Both the position numbers and the translations under genes were made by a program. A model generated the notes under the pieces. The model did no database searches, had not been told where the DNA came from, and saw only the letters and a list, made by a program, of their open reading frames with translations. Positions 1-13,320 of a stretch of 64,000 nt of DNA are shown one piece after another. Each line of letters begins with the position of its first letter. Within the stretch, counting starts at the first letter, position 1. This DNA comes from Petrosia ficiformis. Taxonomy: Eukaryota; Porifera; Demospongiae; Haplosclerida; Petrosiidae. The stretch is from the NCBI GenBank assembly GCA_947044365.1, contig OX345636.1, positions 20,624,548 through 20,688,547 of the forward strand, read 5' to 3'.

Positions 1-429
1 TGATGCTGCAGAGCAATGGTCACTACTTATTATAATAAAAGTTGTTTTCATGACTTGTAATCAAATCAACATTATATCGATTATGTACGCTTTGGAATTA
101 TACATGTACATGTACATGTACACAGTACATGTACATGTATATACAAGTGCTTGTTATACCACAATAATTATAAGCTATGTAATTTGGCCATGATATATTC
201 AGTAATTGATGATTATTATGTAATGTGTATAATTATATAATTATATAAAATTGCTGTATCCTAGCAACTGCATTTGCTCAAAAATGTAAAAAAATTCCTG
301 TTACCTGGCAACCAAATATTTCAATGCAACTGTCACCAATTATATTTAGCATCTTCAGTTACAATTTTATCAACACAACTTGTAATCAGAGTATGAGAAT
401 GGTATTCTCATTACAGTTACAATGGATTC

Positions 430-650
430 CAGAGAATAAGATAAGCCAAAAGTATCCCTCTGATTGCTCTATGGTGTTCCATGACTAGCTTTCTCATATT
501 TTTAAAACCCAACAGTTATTTCGTTTATTTACTCTTCTTACTTTTTAAAGATTCTTCTACAATGTTTGCAATATATTTCAGCTAGAATAGTTCTGTAAGC
601 ATAAGCATAGAACTTGAGCGCCTCTTTCTTTACATGCCGTGCTCTTGATT
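430..650 (+). mobile_element. Old family H copy
   Basis: Shares AAAAGTATCCCTCTGATTGC, the GTGTTCCATGACTAGCTTTC block, AAACCCAACAG and ATATATTTCAGCTAGAATAG with the intact copies. Strongly decayed, with no hairpin end. Confidence 0.5.
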
Positions 651-753
651 GCACAGCTCTACTCATGGCTTTAATGCACACTGGTATATAAATAGTGAAG
701 TGTGATATATATAGTATGCTAATAGGTCCTATATACAAAATATAGGACCTGAG

Positions 754-817
754 TTTGTGTCCGAGGATGTGATATAGCCCGAGCCTGCAAGGGCTATATC
801 ACATCCGAGGACACAAA
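754..817. repeat. Perfect 27-bp palindrome, 10-nt loop
   Basis: 754-780 and 791-817 are exact reverse complements (TTTGTGTCCGAGGATGTGAT... and its partner). The loop is GAGCCTGCAA. A further weak pair (TATAGGACCT / AGGGTCCTTTA) flanks it. The GATATAGCCC motif is shared in style with the palindromes at 42813 and 49765. Confidence 0.85.
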
Positions 818-1045
818 ACAAGGGTCCTTTATTCAGTATAATTATAGGACCTACATGTGTATTGGCATACTACATGTATATTTAATATATGATGGTGACA
901 TCTCCTGCATAGTGTGCACATGGAAGGTTTATATACAATATATAGAACTCACCACATCAAAGAGATGATGTCACCATCATACAGTACAGTAATTACTCAT
1001 TGCATAGACTCGTGCTAGGGGCAAATTCCAGCACCTTCCATATAT

Positions 1046-1633
1046 GCAATACTCAATACTAGTGTAAATACTTAGGCCCAATACTAGTGTAAATACTCAG
1101 GCTCAATACTCAATACTAGTGTAAATACTCAGGCTCAATACTTAATACTACATGTAGTTTGAATACTCAGACTCAATACTCAATACTAGTGTGAATACTC
1201 AGACTCAATACTCAATACTAGTGTAAATACTCAGGCTCAATACTCAATACTAGTGTAAATACTCAGGCTCAATACTTAATACTACCTGTAGTTTGAATAC
1301 TCAGGCTCAATACTCAATACTAGTGTGAATACTCAGACTCAATACTCAATACTAGTGTAAATACTCAGGCTCAATACTCAATACTAGTGTAAATACTCAG
1401 GCTCAATACTTAATACTAGTGTGAATACTCAGGCTCAATACTCAATAGTAGTGTAAATACTCAGGCTCAATACTCAATACTAGTGTAAATACTCAGGCTC
1501 AATACTCAATACTAGTGTAAATACTCAGGCTCAATACTCAATACTAGTGTAAATACTCAGGCTCAATACTCAATACTAGTGTGAATACTCAGGCTCAATA
1601 CTCAATAGTAGTGTAAATACTCAGGCTCAATAC
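1046..1633. repeat. 32-bp minisatellite, about 18 units
   Basis: Unit AATACTCAATACTAGTGT + AAATACTCAGGCTC, with a few variant units containing TAGTTTGAATACTCAG. It is a direct tandem array with no spacers, so not a CRISPR array. Confidence 0.9.
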
Positions 1634-2349
1634 CATTACTAAACCAGTGTATTGATACACTGAAAAGCAAAGTGTTTTTTAAATTTACGTAATTTTATAC
1701 CTAAAGCAAGTGTCCATAACTTTGATGGACCATTTCTTGATAATTACAACCAAACAGGACTTTTACATACACTTTAAGCATTCCAATTGTTATATCATGA
1801 TAGTGTATCGTATCGTGATATTTTTGGCATTAATATACAATACTATATTTAGTCGTATTGCTCATCACTAGTGACTAGTATATGTACATGCATACATGTA
1901 TAACATAATATATCCAATATAATTATAATTAAAATAATAATTGGATTAGCTCTTTGAGCTATAAGTTATACATGTATTTACAAATCCCTACACTAAATCA
2001 ACAACAATAATGATATGATATAATTACAAAAAATTATCTGAATTTTAGACATTCTGTAATTTAATCCTTTTCACACTGGCATAAAAATGTGTTGATTAAT
2101 TAGATATCATCATGACTTCATTTTGAAGTTTACACAATAGAAGATATTACATTAGGTCACAATTACTATGAATAATGCATACTTGGAAAGCCCAATTAAT
2201 AGAACTACATGTAGTAAAACAAGTGAGATCATTGAACTCAGAAACATTTTTATGGCCTGCAAGGCCATACATGTACATCCCCAATTTTCACATGGTTTAG
2301 TGTATACTAATGTCATGATAATACACACATTATACATACATGTGTACAT
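1634..2349. other. AT-rich stretch, nothing recognised
   Basis: Low-complexity AT-rich sequence with scattered ATGTAC words and a TATCGTATCGTGATA stretch near 1805. No exon, RNA gene or clear repeat boundary is seen. Confidence 0.5.
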
Positions 2350-2612
2350 AGTTAAGGAAGTTGCTGCGTCATTACAGGAGGCAGGGTCAATTAATGGGTG
2401 TGGTTTGTAATAGAGTGCCTGCTCTATCAGCAGGAAAAATACTTGTAGTTTATAAGCCGTTTGAGCTAAATTTTATTCCTTAAGTCCTACAAGAAGCTTA
2501 AAACAAATATTAAGAAGAGTAGATAATCAAAAATAACCATAATAGTGAGAAACTCAGCCACACATGATTATTGAATCATGACACAACTTCTCCCTATATC
2601 TTGTTATATATA
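2350..2612 (-). mobile_element. Old family H copy (leftward)
   Basis: Reads leftward: TTAAGGAAGTTGCTGCGTCA, GGGTCAATTAATGGGTGTGG, then AGAAGAGTAGATAATCAAAA and GATTATTGAATCATGACAC. These match the core and middle of family H. Confidence 0.55.
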
Positions 2613-2614
2613 TA

Positions 2615-3005
2615 GCTTTAGTTTGGAAGGACCAAATACTTTTACCAGTACAATTTTGATATAATTATCTTTTTGTGTATGTCAAATTTCAATCCCTTTA
2701 TTATTGAGTTACAGTATGATCATGTATTAACTATTAACCTAATGACATTAAACTAAATATTATATTACATGCAGATTTTTTGTTAACTTTTGAAGCATGG
2801 GCCAAATTGGTTCAACAATTAATGCTGTTAGTGATAATATAATCACAATTAACTGTGCCATCTGGCTCAAAGAGATAACTGTGCCGTGCCAAATGAAAAG
2901 TTCTTTGGGCCAATGGTGCGCCATATGAGCTTATCAAAAACACTGATTACATGTATATATAAAGTTATCAAAATTAATATTAATTTTGAGGTGAACATGA
3001 ATGAT
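2615..3005 (-). mobile_element. Family F inverted-repeat element (leftward), interrupted
   Basis: Family F is defined by terminal repeats like GTTCACATTCACGATGACC. Here the complement of the middle (GTGTATGTCAAATTTCAATC, ATTGAGTTACAGTATGATCA) is followed, after an inserted element at about 2775-2950, by GAGGTGAACATGAATG. Confidence 0.5.
2775..2950 (-). mobile_element. Miniature element with GTTTTTGATAAGCTCATATG end
   Basis: It is the reverse-orientation relative of 60312-60530: GGGCCAAATTGG, a TAATGCTGTTA block, AACTGTGCC, CTTTGGGCCAATGGTGCGCC and ATATGAGCTTATCAAAAAC. The shared GGGCCA words form internal inverted repeats. Confidence 0.55.
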
Positions 3006-3539
3006 TTTACATGTATTACAACCAATAGAACCATATGAAATATGTATCTCCTTGGTTTTTCTGAGGGTGGAACATATTATACATGTTTTTTTTTAAAATA
3101 AAGGCTATAAAGCAAATGCCACATCCACCATTAGTGTGTGTGCCATTTGAAAACATCTGAGCCAATTAACAAAGAGGTACATGTACATGTAATAATGTTG
3201 TGATGTACATCTATTTCTAAAACCAGTTCCAAATAAGGAGCTCTTTAGGCTAATGGCATGTTAATACCAAAAACATTACATAATTTTACAAACTCACCAT
3301 TTTATAGTAGCATGTGTAGAATGAGGTCTTAAAATATCAGTACTTTTTCTTTGTGGAGTGTATAATGTTTCAACATCTGAAAAAGAAATGAATGGATAAT
3401 CAATTTGACCTTCAAAACTTTATTCACAGCCCTAAAAGTATATACTCAATATAGTGCTGTGTGTAATGACTGTGATTACATGTGTCTTTAATGCCCTAAA
3501 TGATGAGGGCAGACTTAGTTGTACTTATTTGGCCCACAT

Positions 3540-3780
3540 GTGAGCTTCCCTGTAGCTAGGGTTGAGTCCTGAGCCCCAACCTCTGCTTGGATGGAAGTAT
3601 GGAGGTCATTGTTTCAGGGTGACCTCCACAAAGGCCCACGAATATCACACTGAGGTAGTGGGCATAAGAGAGAGAGTGGGAAGTGGAGGGAGGGAAGACA
3701 AATCAACAGTAATCAAGCTCTATACAGACTCACATGGACTGACTGTTACACTGTGCGCATGCGCAAGCCACCTATAACTG
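3540..3780. other. GC-richer unique island with an NRF1-type palindrome
   Basis: A locally GC-richer stretch (GAGTCCTGAGCCCCAACCTC ... GGGAAGTGGAGGGAGGGAAG) containing TGCGCATGCGCA at 3754-3765, the exact NRF1 consensus palindrome. The + strand is open for 71 codons from 3562, but the composition is not convincing as protein. No splice pair was resolved. Confidence 0.35.
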
Positions 3781-4489
3781 ATTAACTCACAATATAGTGC
3801 TGTTTGTAATGACTGTGTCTTTATGGCACAGTTTGTATATCTTTCAGCTAAGATATCAAATTAAAGTGGATGGAAATCATACTGTAGCTTTCAATAAGGA
3901 TTTCCCTTGACATAAAAATTAAATTAAGGTACATGTATAAGTTATAATTACATGTATCTTAATGTCCCATTACATGTACATGTATATCTGTGCAGATATC
4001 TGTACAGTACTATAGTCTGTGCACACTAATTAATGATAATAATTATCTATACTCATTTAAAGATTTAGATCTAGGAAGCTATTCATATATATTAATTAAA
4101 TAGCACTAATACTCACTTCCTTATCGATAATTCTATTGTAAACATTATCTATAGCAACCATATACTACAGTTCAGAGTACAATTAATTTACAAAACCATA
4201 TACATGTATACATATATATATATAATATATATATTTATATATATACACACACAATATACAACTTACCAGTAAGCATTGTAAGGTAAGGCAATAATATCTT
4301 TTTAAAAAGGTACATGTATCATGGTCATATTAAGTACATACATGTACATGTACATGCATACATTGTAAGTGTACATGTACACAATGTACATGTATTACAA
4401 TAATCATTATTTGCAAGAAGAGTTACCGATGTATTACTATATACTGTATATTAATTAAATAGGCATATACATGTAGGATGATGGCTAGT

Positions 4490-5665
4490 GACACAGGGTT
4501 TAATTACAGCTAGTTTTTCCCTTTCCTCTATTCTGTGAATGGAATTGCTGTATACACATGTATTTAGTAATGTCCATAGATTTATATATTTTACAAAGGC
4601 CTAAAATACATGTAACTACAGCATGTACTAAAAATACAGTGCGTGTGCGGGTGTGTATGTGTGTGTGTATGTGTGTGCAACTATGTGTATGTACTTGTGT
4701 GTGTGTTGGTGTGTGTATATTATACATACAATGTATGCGTGTATATGCGTGTGGGTGTGTGTGTTTGAGTGTGTATTATGTGTTACTATAAATGTAAAGT
4801 ACATATGTACATGTACATGTACATGTATAAAAAATATAATCATACATGTTACATGTACATATATACAGTGTACAACTACAATGTAATTACAACAAATATT
4901 ACCATGGCAACACTACTTAATCATAAGCTACTCATTAATGGGAAGTGGTGTTATAATTAAATAATTGATTATCATTAATACCACAACACTAACGCCTCAG
5001 CATTACCATAGCAACATTCAAGTAAGCATAAAACATGTAGGTACCACAAAAGAAACCATATTTTGATTATTAATCAGACATTACAAATTAATTCACAAGA
5101 AAATACAAGCAGAATGCACATACATGTACATGTACATGTACATGGTACATGCAGATTTTATGTCTACGGTGTTCATGACCACATCAGACAAGATGCCGTC
5201 AGAATGCAACATGTACATAGTACACGCAGATTTTATGTCTGTACATGTATATGGTATTAATGACCACATAAGGTGAGATGCCGTCAGATTGCAACATGTA
5301 CATAGTACATGCAGATTTTATGTCTGTACATGTATATGGTATTAATGACCACATAAGGTGAGATGCCGTCAGATTGGCGTCAAAGTGGCTACAGTTAAAA
5401 GTAGTGAATACTAGAGCATATTTATTCAAATTACTGTGGTTAATATATTCAGACAATACAGTGATATCTGGCATTGTGAAACATTTTTTTCCATTAGCAA
5501 CGCACTTGTGTATATTGCATACTAAATTACATCTATGTACATGTACATGTACATGTATATTGTACAGTATAGTATACGTATACAGTACAAGTACATTTAT
5601 AATCATGTAGTTGCATATTGTACAGCAAAGTAAGGTGCCTGAGAGTGATATCATTTTCAGTTTTT
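4490..5665. repeat. Large local duplication, copy 1
   Basis: It matches 6679-7665 in order: a TTTAATTA...CATTCTGTGAATGGA-type start, a TG microsatellite, ATTACCATGGCAACACT, CACAACACTAACGCC, the GCAGATTTTATGTCTACGGT block and the GGCGTCAAAGTGGCTACAGT end. It contains extra internal copies of a roughly 90-bp unit (about 5132-5380: GATGCCGTCAGA). Confidence 0.75.
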
Positions 5666-6678
5666 ATCACAGATATACATGTACATGCACATATACCTGA
5701 GGATCAGAAGCAACAAATAATACATAACAAGATACCAGCAAACAGTGATCATTCTCTGTCAGGTTCATGTTTTGATATATCAATCTGCTTTTGAGGTTTA
5801 TATGTGAAATTTAAATTTCAATGCCCAATTGAAATGGAATATGAAAGTCATTATGATACGATATCATTGTAGAAATACCCCATTGTTACTATATATAGTA
5901 CAGATTGTCTTTAAATGCAACAAATAATGCATTAATTATATTGATTCCTAATATGTACATGTACATGTACATGTAGGTTTGTTGCCTATTTAAATGTATT
6001 GTACATGTAGTGTAAATATTTTCCTAAATTGAATGCATTTCCAATCTTAAAATCATGTTTATAATATATCAAACAGTTATGAAGAACTTGGCACATGAAA
6101 ACAATGCAAAATGCTAGTTAGCTTAAACCTTTGCTGTATAATAAGATTTCTATCTTGAACTATTTCACTACTGGAAAAACAGTATATACATTATCTAAAG
6201 AGTGCAAGTAACAACAAATAACAATTTTGAAATGGTGAGTGGAACAACAAATAACAATGTTGAAATGGTGAGTGGAGAATCGGCATTTGTAGATTTGAAC
6301 GGATGTAGTAAATATAACACCATGGCAATTGTACTATTGCGGTAGTTACTAATACTGATATATCACAAAGCCTTACAATTATTATGAGGAATTTAGTGAT
6401 ACATGTTATTATAGAAAGTATACAATCACAAATATCATGATTATTGTAACTAATGTACACACCTTTAGACAGAAACAAGAAACAAAAATATTGTTTTATT
6501 TTTAAAAGTTCACAGAATGCAATGGTAGATGTATCAATAAGAATTGTGATGATAATAGCATTAACCACTAATCACTGAATACCACAAAGTCAAGTACATG
6601 TATTTGTAAATTAACATACACACGCAAGAGTGAGCAGATATCATGAGAATGCATAACTAATTTGGCAAATAATAATTT

Positions 6679-7665
6679 GACACAGAGTTTAATTAGTTAG
6701 CTTTTCATTTTCCTCCATTCCATGAATGGAGTTGCTAAATGTTACACATTTTGAGTTATCTACATGTATACATGAATATATGAGTGTGTGTGTGTTCATG
6801 AGTGTGTATGTGTGTGCATGTGTGTGACTATGTGTTTAATATATACATGTTTATGTGTGATTGTGTGTGATTGTGTGTGTGTGTGTGTGATTGTGTGTGT
6901 GTGTGATTGTGTGTGTGTGTGTGCATGTGTGTATGTGTATGTGTGTGTGCATGTTATTATTAATGTAAAGTCATTGAATAAAAGTACAACCTCATACACA
7001 TACATGTACATGTATAAATATAATCATACATGTAATGTACATACAAGTACCACAAATATTACCATGGCAACACTGATTAACCACAAACTATTCATTAAAG
7101 GGAAGTGTTAAATTATGTAAATAGTGTGAAATGATTAATTATCATTAATAGCACAACACTAACGCCTTAGCATTACCATAGCAACACATTCAAGTGAGCA
7201 TACATTTACATGTGTAGGTACCACATATTTCATAGAAAAGAGACCTTATTTTGAACAAACATCACAAATCAATGCACATACATGTACATGTACATGGTAC
7301 ATGCAGATTTTATGTCTACGGTGTTCATGACCACATCAGACAAGACGCTGTCAGATTGGTACATGTACATAGTACATGCAGATTTTATGTCTGTACATGT
7401 ATATGGTATTAATGACCACATCAGGTGAGATGCCGTCAGATTGGCGTCAAAGTGGCTACAGTTAAAAGGAGTGAATACTATCGCCTGTTAATTTGGTCAC
7501 AGCTGGCCATTGTGGAACATTTTTTTCCATAACATTTTTGTTCCATTAGCAACACTTTTTAAAGTACATGTACTTGTAATGTACATGTACATTGTACATT
7601 AAAAGTACAACAAGTACATTGTAGGTACAGTAATGCAGCCTGGGGTGATATCATTGTTGAGTTGG
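6679..7665. repeat. Large local duplication, copy 2
   Basis: Direct-orientation partner of 4490-5665, with one fewer 90-bp internal unit and a different TG/TGATTG microsatellite (6780-6952). Frames that seem coding here (CVCV runs) are the microsatellite. Confidence 0.75.
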
Positions 7666-8072
7666 CGGGTTTATATCAGAGAAGTGCTTGAAATAGCTTT
7701 TGAAAGTGTCAACGTTTGGAAAAAACAAGATTTGACAATCAAGTTTTGAATTTTGTCCGGAGAAAAAAATCGAGTCTTATAAACCAGCACTGTACCATTA
7801 AATGCTTATGAGATATAAGTAACGACATTATTTGAAGCACTGCACAGACATGTGTAGACTGATGAAAGATGTTATATGTATTACATATTAATTAATGTAA
7901 CCTACATGTATGTAGATGTGAAAAAGACCTTCAGGTAATAACATTCTTTTCAAGAATATCCTTTTATAATTTCCAAATGAATAGGCAGACATTTTGTATC
8001 AATTAGACTTGCGATCATAACTACTGAATACCACAAAGTAGTAAAACAAGTACAAGTAAATACATACATGTT

Positions 8073-8287
8073 TATACAGGATATATATATGTCAATAAAA
8101 TGTCACCATACAGTAACAGTAATTACCTTAGTTCTACTGTCAGTATAGTATAGTAATTACTGTCTCACTACTGTGGTGTTCAATTGACAAGTACAGCAAT
8201 TGCTGTTAAAACTACTGTTGAACTACTGTAGTGTGGAAATGAAACTACTGAGTAATTACTGTACTGTATGGTGACTTTATACTGTAC
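8073..8287 (-). mobile_element. Tc1/mariner-like MITE, copy 1
   Basis: Same palindromic family as 10377-10588, in reverse orientation: GTCAATAAAATGTCACCATA at the left, GTACTGTATGGTGACTTTAT at the right, with internal ACTACTG inverted blocks. Confidence 0.75.
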
Positions 8288-8329
8288 ATGTACATGTACA
8301 TGTACATGTAAAACAATATCATATAAGAG

Positions 8330-8545
8330 TAGTGTGTTGTTTTAGTACGACCACTTTTAGTTAAAGTTATAAGTGTCTAATGATTTTAGTTATAGTTAAT
8401 TAGCTAAAACAATTTTAGGATTACTAAAATCATTTTAGTTTTAGTAAAGTGTCTATTGATTACAGTAGACCAATAATAGTATAGTTCATGATGCCTTACT
8501 GATGTGGGTCTTAATAGTTAACTAAAACAATACTACATAGGAGTA
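8330..8545. repeat. TTTTAGTTAACTAAAA-type inverted repeat element
   Basis: AGTGTGTTGTTTTAGT ... GTTAACTAAAACAATACTAC. It belongs to a family seen again near 19140-19320, 34440-34935, 42090-42270, 47270, 51077-51207 and 52830-53000. Confidence 0.5.
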
Positions 8546-8678
8546 ATGTGATCACAGAGAAACACAGTATGATGGTCTACTCCCTTTTAATAATTACAAT
8601 AATATTTACATACAGTGATTGTATAACATGTTCATATCTTGCAGGGGAGAATCCTGCATTCAAGCACAGCTAAAGGCC

Positions 8679-8874
8679 GTATAGCCCTAAATTTTCGCAG
8701 ATAAAATTTTCGCATTTTGGCAATATTCAGCTAATGTATTTCATGATAACATTTTCACATTCATCATAAATGCTCAAATAAATGGCAGGCACACATGATG
8801 ATTATTTTCGTGTGTGGTCTGTCAATTTTCGTGAAAAATGCGAAATTTATAGCCTGTGAAAATTTATGGCTATG
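8679..8874. mobile_element. 196-bp MITE with about 45-bp inverted repeats
   Basis: GTATAGCCCTAAATTTTCGC at the left faces GCGAAATTTATAGCC...AATTTATGGCTATGC at the right; the arms repeat TTTTCGCATTTT. No coding capacity. Confidence 0.65.
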
Positions 8875-8940
8875 CAATACATGTACTACATTACATCAGA
8901 TACATTAATATACAAGTAAGAATGGCTACAAACTTAAGTC

Positions 8941-9189
8941 TGCTCACATTCATGATGTCCTCAATATTATGAGGTGATGACTTTATATGTAGTATAGTGT
9001 ATAGTTTAATGTCATAAAGTTAATACATGATTATACTGCAACCCAGTAATGAAGCAATGGATTGAAATTTGACATACATAAAAAAGAACGGGAAGGATAT
9101 GAAAATGGTACAGGTAAAAAGATTATTTGTCATTCTAAACTAAAGTTATGGAAATTTTTCTGAGGACAAGGTGAACGTGAATGACCTTT
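8941..9189 (+). mobile_element. Family F element
   Basis: Left end CTCACATTCATGATGTCC, the middle TAGTATAGTGTATAGTTTAA / TAATGAAGCAATGGATTGAA, right end AGGACAAGGTGAACGTGAAT. Same order as 36574-36791. Confidence 0.65.
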
Positions 9190-10376
9190 AGTATGCTAAT
9201 AACTAAAGATGTTCAACTGCTACAAAAGTGAAAGAAGGTTGCACACAAAACCACAGGAGCCAAGGTGTGTCTGTATGAAAACTTATATATAGCACATAAC
9301 CTTACTGCCAAGTCAGGAGATAGTATGTGGTTAGCACTTAGAAGATTACAGTCATGCTATCACATGTGGAGTTAGATTACATGAAGGTCAAAAACAATAA
9401 CATTTATTACATTAAAGATGTATAATATATCAGTATTCCTCTATGTATTTTATTGGGGTTCAATATCTCCTTATAGGTAAAATAGTACTGCCATGATGAT
9501 ATGTAGTATGCTACCATGGCAACCATTTGATGTGGTTAGGTGTATATTTTGCATACAGAACTCATCATATACTAGTGTAAATTTATTAAAGCATAGCTGA
9601 ATATACCACCTTCTGCTGTTTAGAGGTTTATGCAAATATATCCCTAGGAACTACACTCAGGTTATATTCACATAAACCCTCCTTAGTAGTGAAGGTGTTT
9701 TATCTGGCATATCAACCTCCTAACCATTATCACACACAACATATCATATATTTGAAAGATATTGTGGAAGGAGCAATAAGAGAAATATTATTCTTGAAAC
9801 TCATCTTTTCAACCATTGTGGTTATTAACACTAAATATATATTACATATTTAATGGTTATGTCATGACATATAATATATTATCATGTCATGACATAAACT
9901 TGATATTGTGGCAGCACTAAATTATAATGTACTCCAATATCAGTTGTACACACTTCTATATATAAACTGTAATTTTATACTCGTAAAACATTTTGATGCA
10001 AAAATTATTCCCATTTCAATGAACCTCAGAACTCGGAAGAGAATGCTGATACATATATGTACATGTACATATACACATAAATTACATGTACAATTTACAA
10101 TATACATGTACATGACATTTGACACACCCGAATGGTTGAAAAATGACACATGGTTTTTCTCTTTTATTATTTTAATTACTAATACATTGGTATATACAAT
10201 AATTATCATGTATTACAAAATATTCAAAATAGTGATATGATTATTATGTGCATGTCTATGTACCATCCTGATACAATTGATAATACAAAAAAAAATAACT
10301 GGAAAAATGATAAAATGGTAAAAAAAAGTACATGTACATGCTAGGCACATGAATTTTCAAACAGTTACTACATGTA

Positions 10377-10588
10377 CAGTATATGTCAATAAAAAGTCAC
10401 CATACAGTACAGTAATTACTCAGTAGTTTCATTTCCACACTACAGTAGTTCAACAGTAGTTTTAACAGCAATTGCTGTACTTGTCAATTGAACACCACAG
10501 TAGTGAGACAGTAATTACTATACTATACTGACAGTAGAACTGAGGTAATTACTGTTACTGTATGGTGATTTTTTATTGACATATACTG
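10377..10588 (+). mobile_element. Tc1/mariner-like MITE, copy 2 (TA target)
   Basis: 212 bp from CAGTATATGTCAATAAAAAG to TTTTTATTGACATATACTG, flanked by TA on both sides. Ends CAGT...ACTG with TA duplication are typical of Tc1/mariner elements. Almost the whole element folds on itself. Confidence 0.8.
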
Positions 10589-11846
10589 TACATCAACTGT
10601 GAAATTATCTTCTTAGGGCCAATGGCTATATATATGTACAGTACATTCACTACATTGTAATCATGTACATATACTGTACCATATAGTCATATACATGTAC
10701 ATTATTTAGAGTTGGTATTCCAAACTTTGCAATATTTTTGTACTGTAATAATTGTATCGCAATGGCAATTAAATAATAATATAATATTACATGTGTGTAT
10801 ATGCAGTTGAAAAACTAAATAACACTTAGTCTTGAGCTATATGCTCTCAAAAACAAGATCAGAATGAGCCTATTTTTGCTATCATAGACAGTATCAAGAG
10901 TAGTTGCAATATTGCAAGTCACCTTTAGGCAATAATCGTAAAAATTAATTTTCAACATCGCCCATCCCACATACATGTATATATATACCATTGTATACTA
11001 CATGTATTACATTTAAATTAATGTTAAAATTCTCATGATTTCAGGGGGGGGTGAGGGATTCCAGGTTAACAACCTCCCACAATCAGTCTGTACGAACCAA
11101 ATATATATGCACATGTATAATATCATGTATTTATTAATACAGTGTACATGCATGAGTAAATAGTTTAATTTCAAGAACATGAGAAAGAGCTACAAGTAAG
11201 TAATAACTACTACGTTATACATCTCTACTCACATGTATAGTATTACATTTTTGTATGCTGACATTAAACAATTGAAAGTTGAACCATGCATTCCATAGGC
11301 ACACCACCTAACATAGCAACCAGTAACTAATAACTCCAGGAAAACCAACACAAAGGAAAGTGGGAAAACATCTATATATCTTACACCCTTTTGACTAAAA
11401 CATCAAAGAAGCTTGAAGCCACAAATGTTTATTAGTAAAAACACACATACATGTACCATAGGAATGTTACCACACATACACATACCATAGGAATGCTACT
11501 AAAAGCAAACATGCATTTACCATAGGAGTACTACAGTCAAAGAATGGTTGTTTATTTAATTTCATATATTAAGGATATCAATGTCTCATGGAGATACATG
11601 TACATGTATATGTACCACGGAAGAGGACTCACATATCATTGAATATGATAAAATTAACAATGCAAACGTATAGTCATGTACATACATGTACTTTTTTAGT
11701 ACAGATAGATTGTATAGTATATACATTTCCTTATTTAAGCATTGCATATATATTGTAATGTACTGTACATGTATGTAATATACATTTATATAGTAAATAT
11801 CAGTATAAAATGAGTATACATTTTAATATTACATGATAAAATCAAT

Positions 11847-12353
11847 GTAATTACTAGTCTCGCCACCAGCCACATCCCCTCTAAACTCGGAAGAGCATTT
11901 CGGAATAGCGAACAATATTTTGGGGCAGGATGACATCTTCATCATGTGATCAAGGGTGTGTGCAAAGAAGTTAATTGTATCTTTAAAAATTAAAAACAAG
12001 TTTATACAACAACAAGAAATACTTCAAACCATCTGGCAGTGGCAGAGACACAAGACAGCTTCTTTGGTCTAAGACAAGTAAATAATATACAACAGACTTT
12101 CTCTTACTCTTTTAATAACTATTCACAAGATTCAGTATCAAAGGATTTGCCAATGGAAGCCTAGAACAAGATCTTGAAGTTAATCAAAGCATGTGATATC
12201 CCCATGTTAAATATGCATTTGGTTGAGCTGTCTGCAATCTGATTGGTATTCCAGCATTCCAGAATAAAACATCATCCTGCCCCAAAATATTGGCTATTAT
12301 TGCCAGAAGCTCTCCCAAGTTTAGAAGGGGTGCAGCTGGGGACTAGTAATTAC
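11847..12353. mobile_element. 507-bp foldback element
   Basis: GTAATTACTAGTC and GACTAGTAATTAC are exact complements at the ends. Inside, CACATCCCCTCTAAACTCGG and ATATTTTGGGGCAGGATGA have complements TTTAGAAGGGGTGCAG and CATCCTGCCCCAAAATATT, giving about 85-bp imperfect inverted repeats. Confidence 0.75.
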
Positions 12354-12874
12354 CAAGGTGTGGTCAGTTTACAACGATGTGGCTAAGCAAATTAGCTACA
12401 ATTAGTGCATAATTTATCTACCTTGAAGACGGATAAATATACTATATAGTACAGGTACACATAGTACAATACAACACATGGGTCTATACATATGTAGATT
12501 ACAGTATGCATGTACTGTACTATATATGTTACTACACTACATGTATGAGATAGTATTACAACTTTATATATATTACACAATACAATACTTGAACTTTGAA
12601 ATTTAGTTTATGGACATTGCATAGTATTCTTTACAGGAAGCTATAGTTTTTAATTAGATTAGTATTGTACACATTCCATGAAAAGGGAATATAAACAGTA
12701 CATCAAATAAATTTTATTGTAACATAATATCTCTAGGAAAAACCAACACAAAGGAAATAACACATGCATTAAAATATATATAATATGAACTATGACTTCA
12801 TAAGTTTATATTCTAATTTTAGTGATGTAATCTTTATTATGAACATAAATACTATTCATTACACATACCAGTAC

Positions 12875-13320
12875 TGTTTGTACATGTACATGACTACATT
12901 TACAATATATGTAGATGTATGTACATGTACAGTAGAATACATAGTATTTACCATACAATGTACATACGTGTACATGTACAGTATAATACATACATGTACA
13001 AGTACAGTACAATACAGCATAAAGTACAGTAAGCATACAATATACAATACAACACTGATAGTGCATACATGTACATGTACAGTATAATATGTACATGTAC
13101 AGTACATGACAATACAGCATAATGTACAGTACAGTATGTAAGCATACAATACAATACAATATTGACTGCACAGTACAGTACATTACAGTACATACATGTA
13201 CATCACAGTACAGCATACAATAAACAGCATCAGAGACAGACGGACAAACATCACAAACAGCATATAGACATACAGTTTAATACAGTATATACATGTACTG
13301 TACTAGAAGGTACACATACA
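12875..13320. repeat. GTACATGTACAGTATAATAC degenerate microsatellite
   Basis: A stretch of ACATGTAC, ACAGTA and ATACAATA words. Open frames on both strands (C/Y/T/V-rich) are products of this repeat. Confidence 0.75.

Noticed and set aside
889..981. Short inverted repeat GATGGTGACATCTC as a MITE
   Set aside because: Arms of only about 15-18 bp, no target duplication and no second copy found.
1046..1633. CRISPR array
   Set aside because: Units are contiguous with no unique spacers, and the genome is eukaryotic. The 20-bp array at 15323-15464 is rejected for the same reason.
5199..5654. 151-codon frame on the - strand as a gene
   Set aside because: Covers the roughly 90-bp tandem units of a local duplication. 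The duplicate at 7260-7480 does not keep it.
12785..13216. Several overlapping 80-136-codon frames
   Set aside because: All are readings of a GTACATGTACAGTA microsatellite in different frames and strands.
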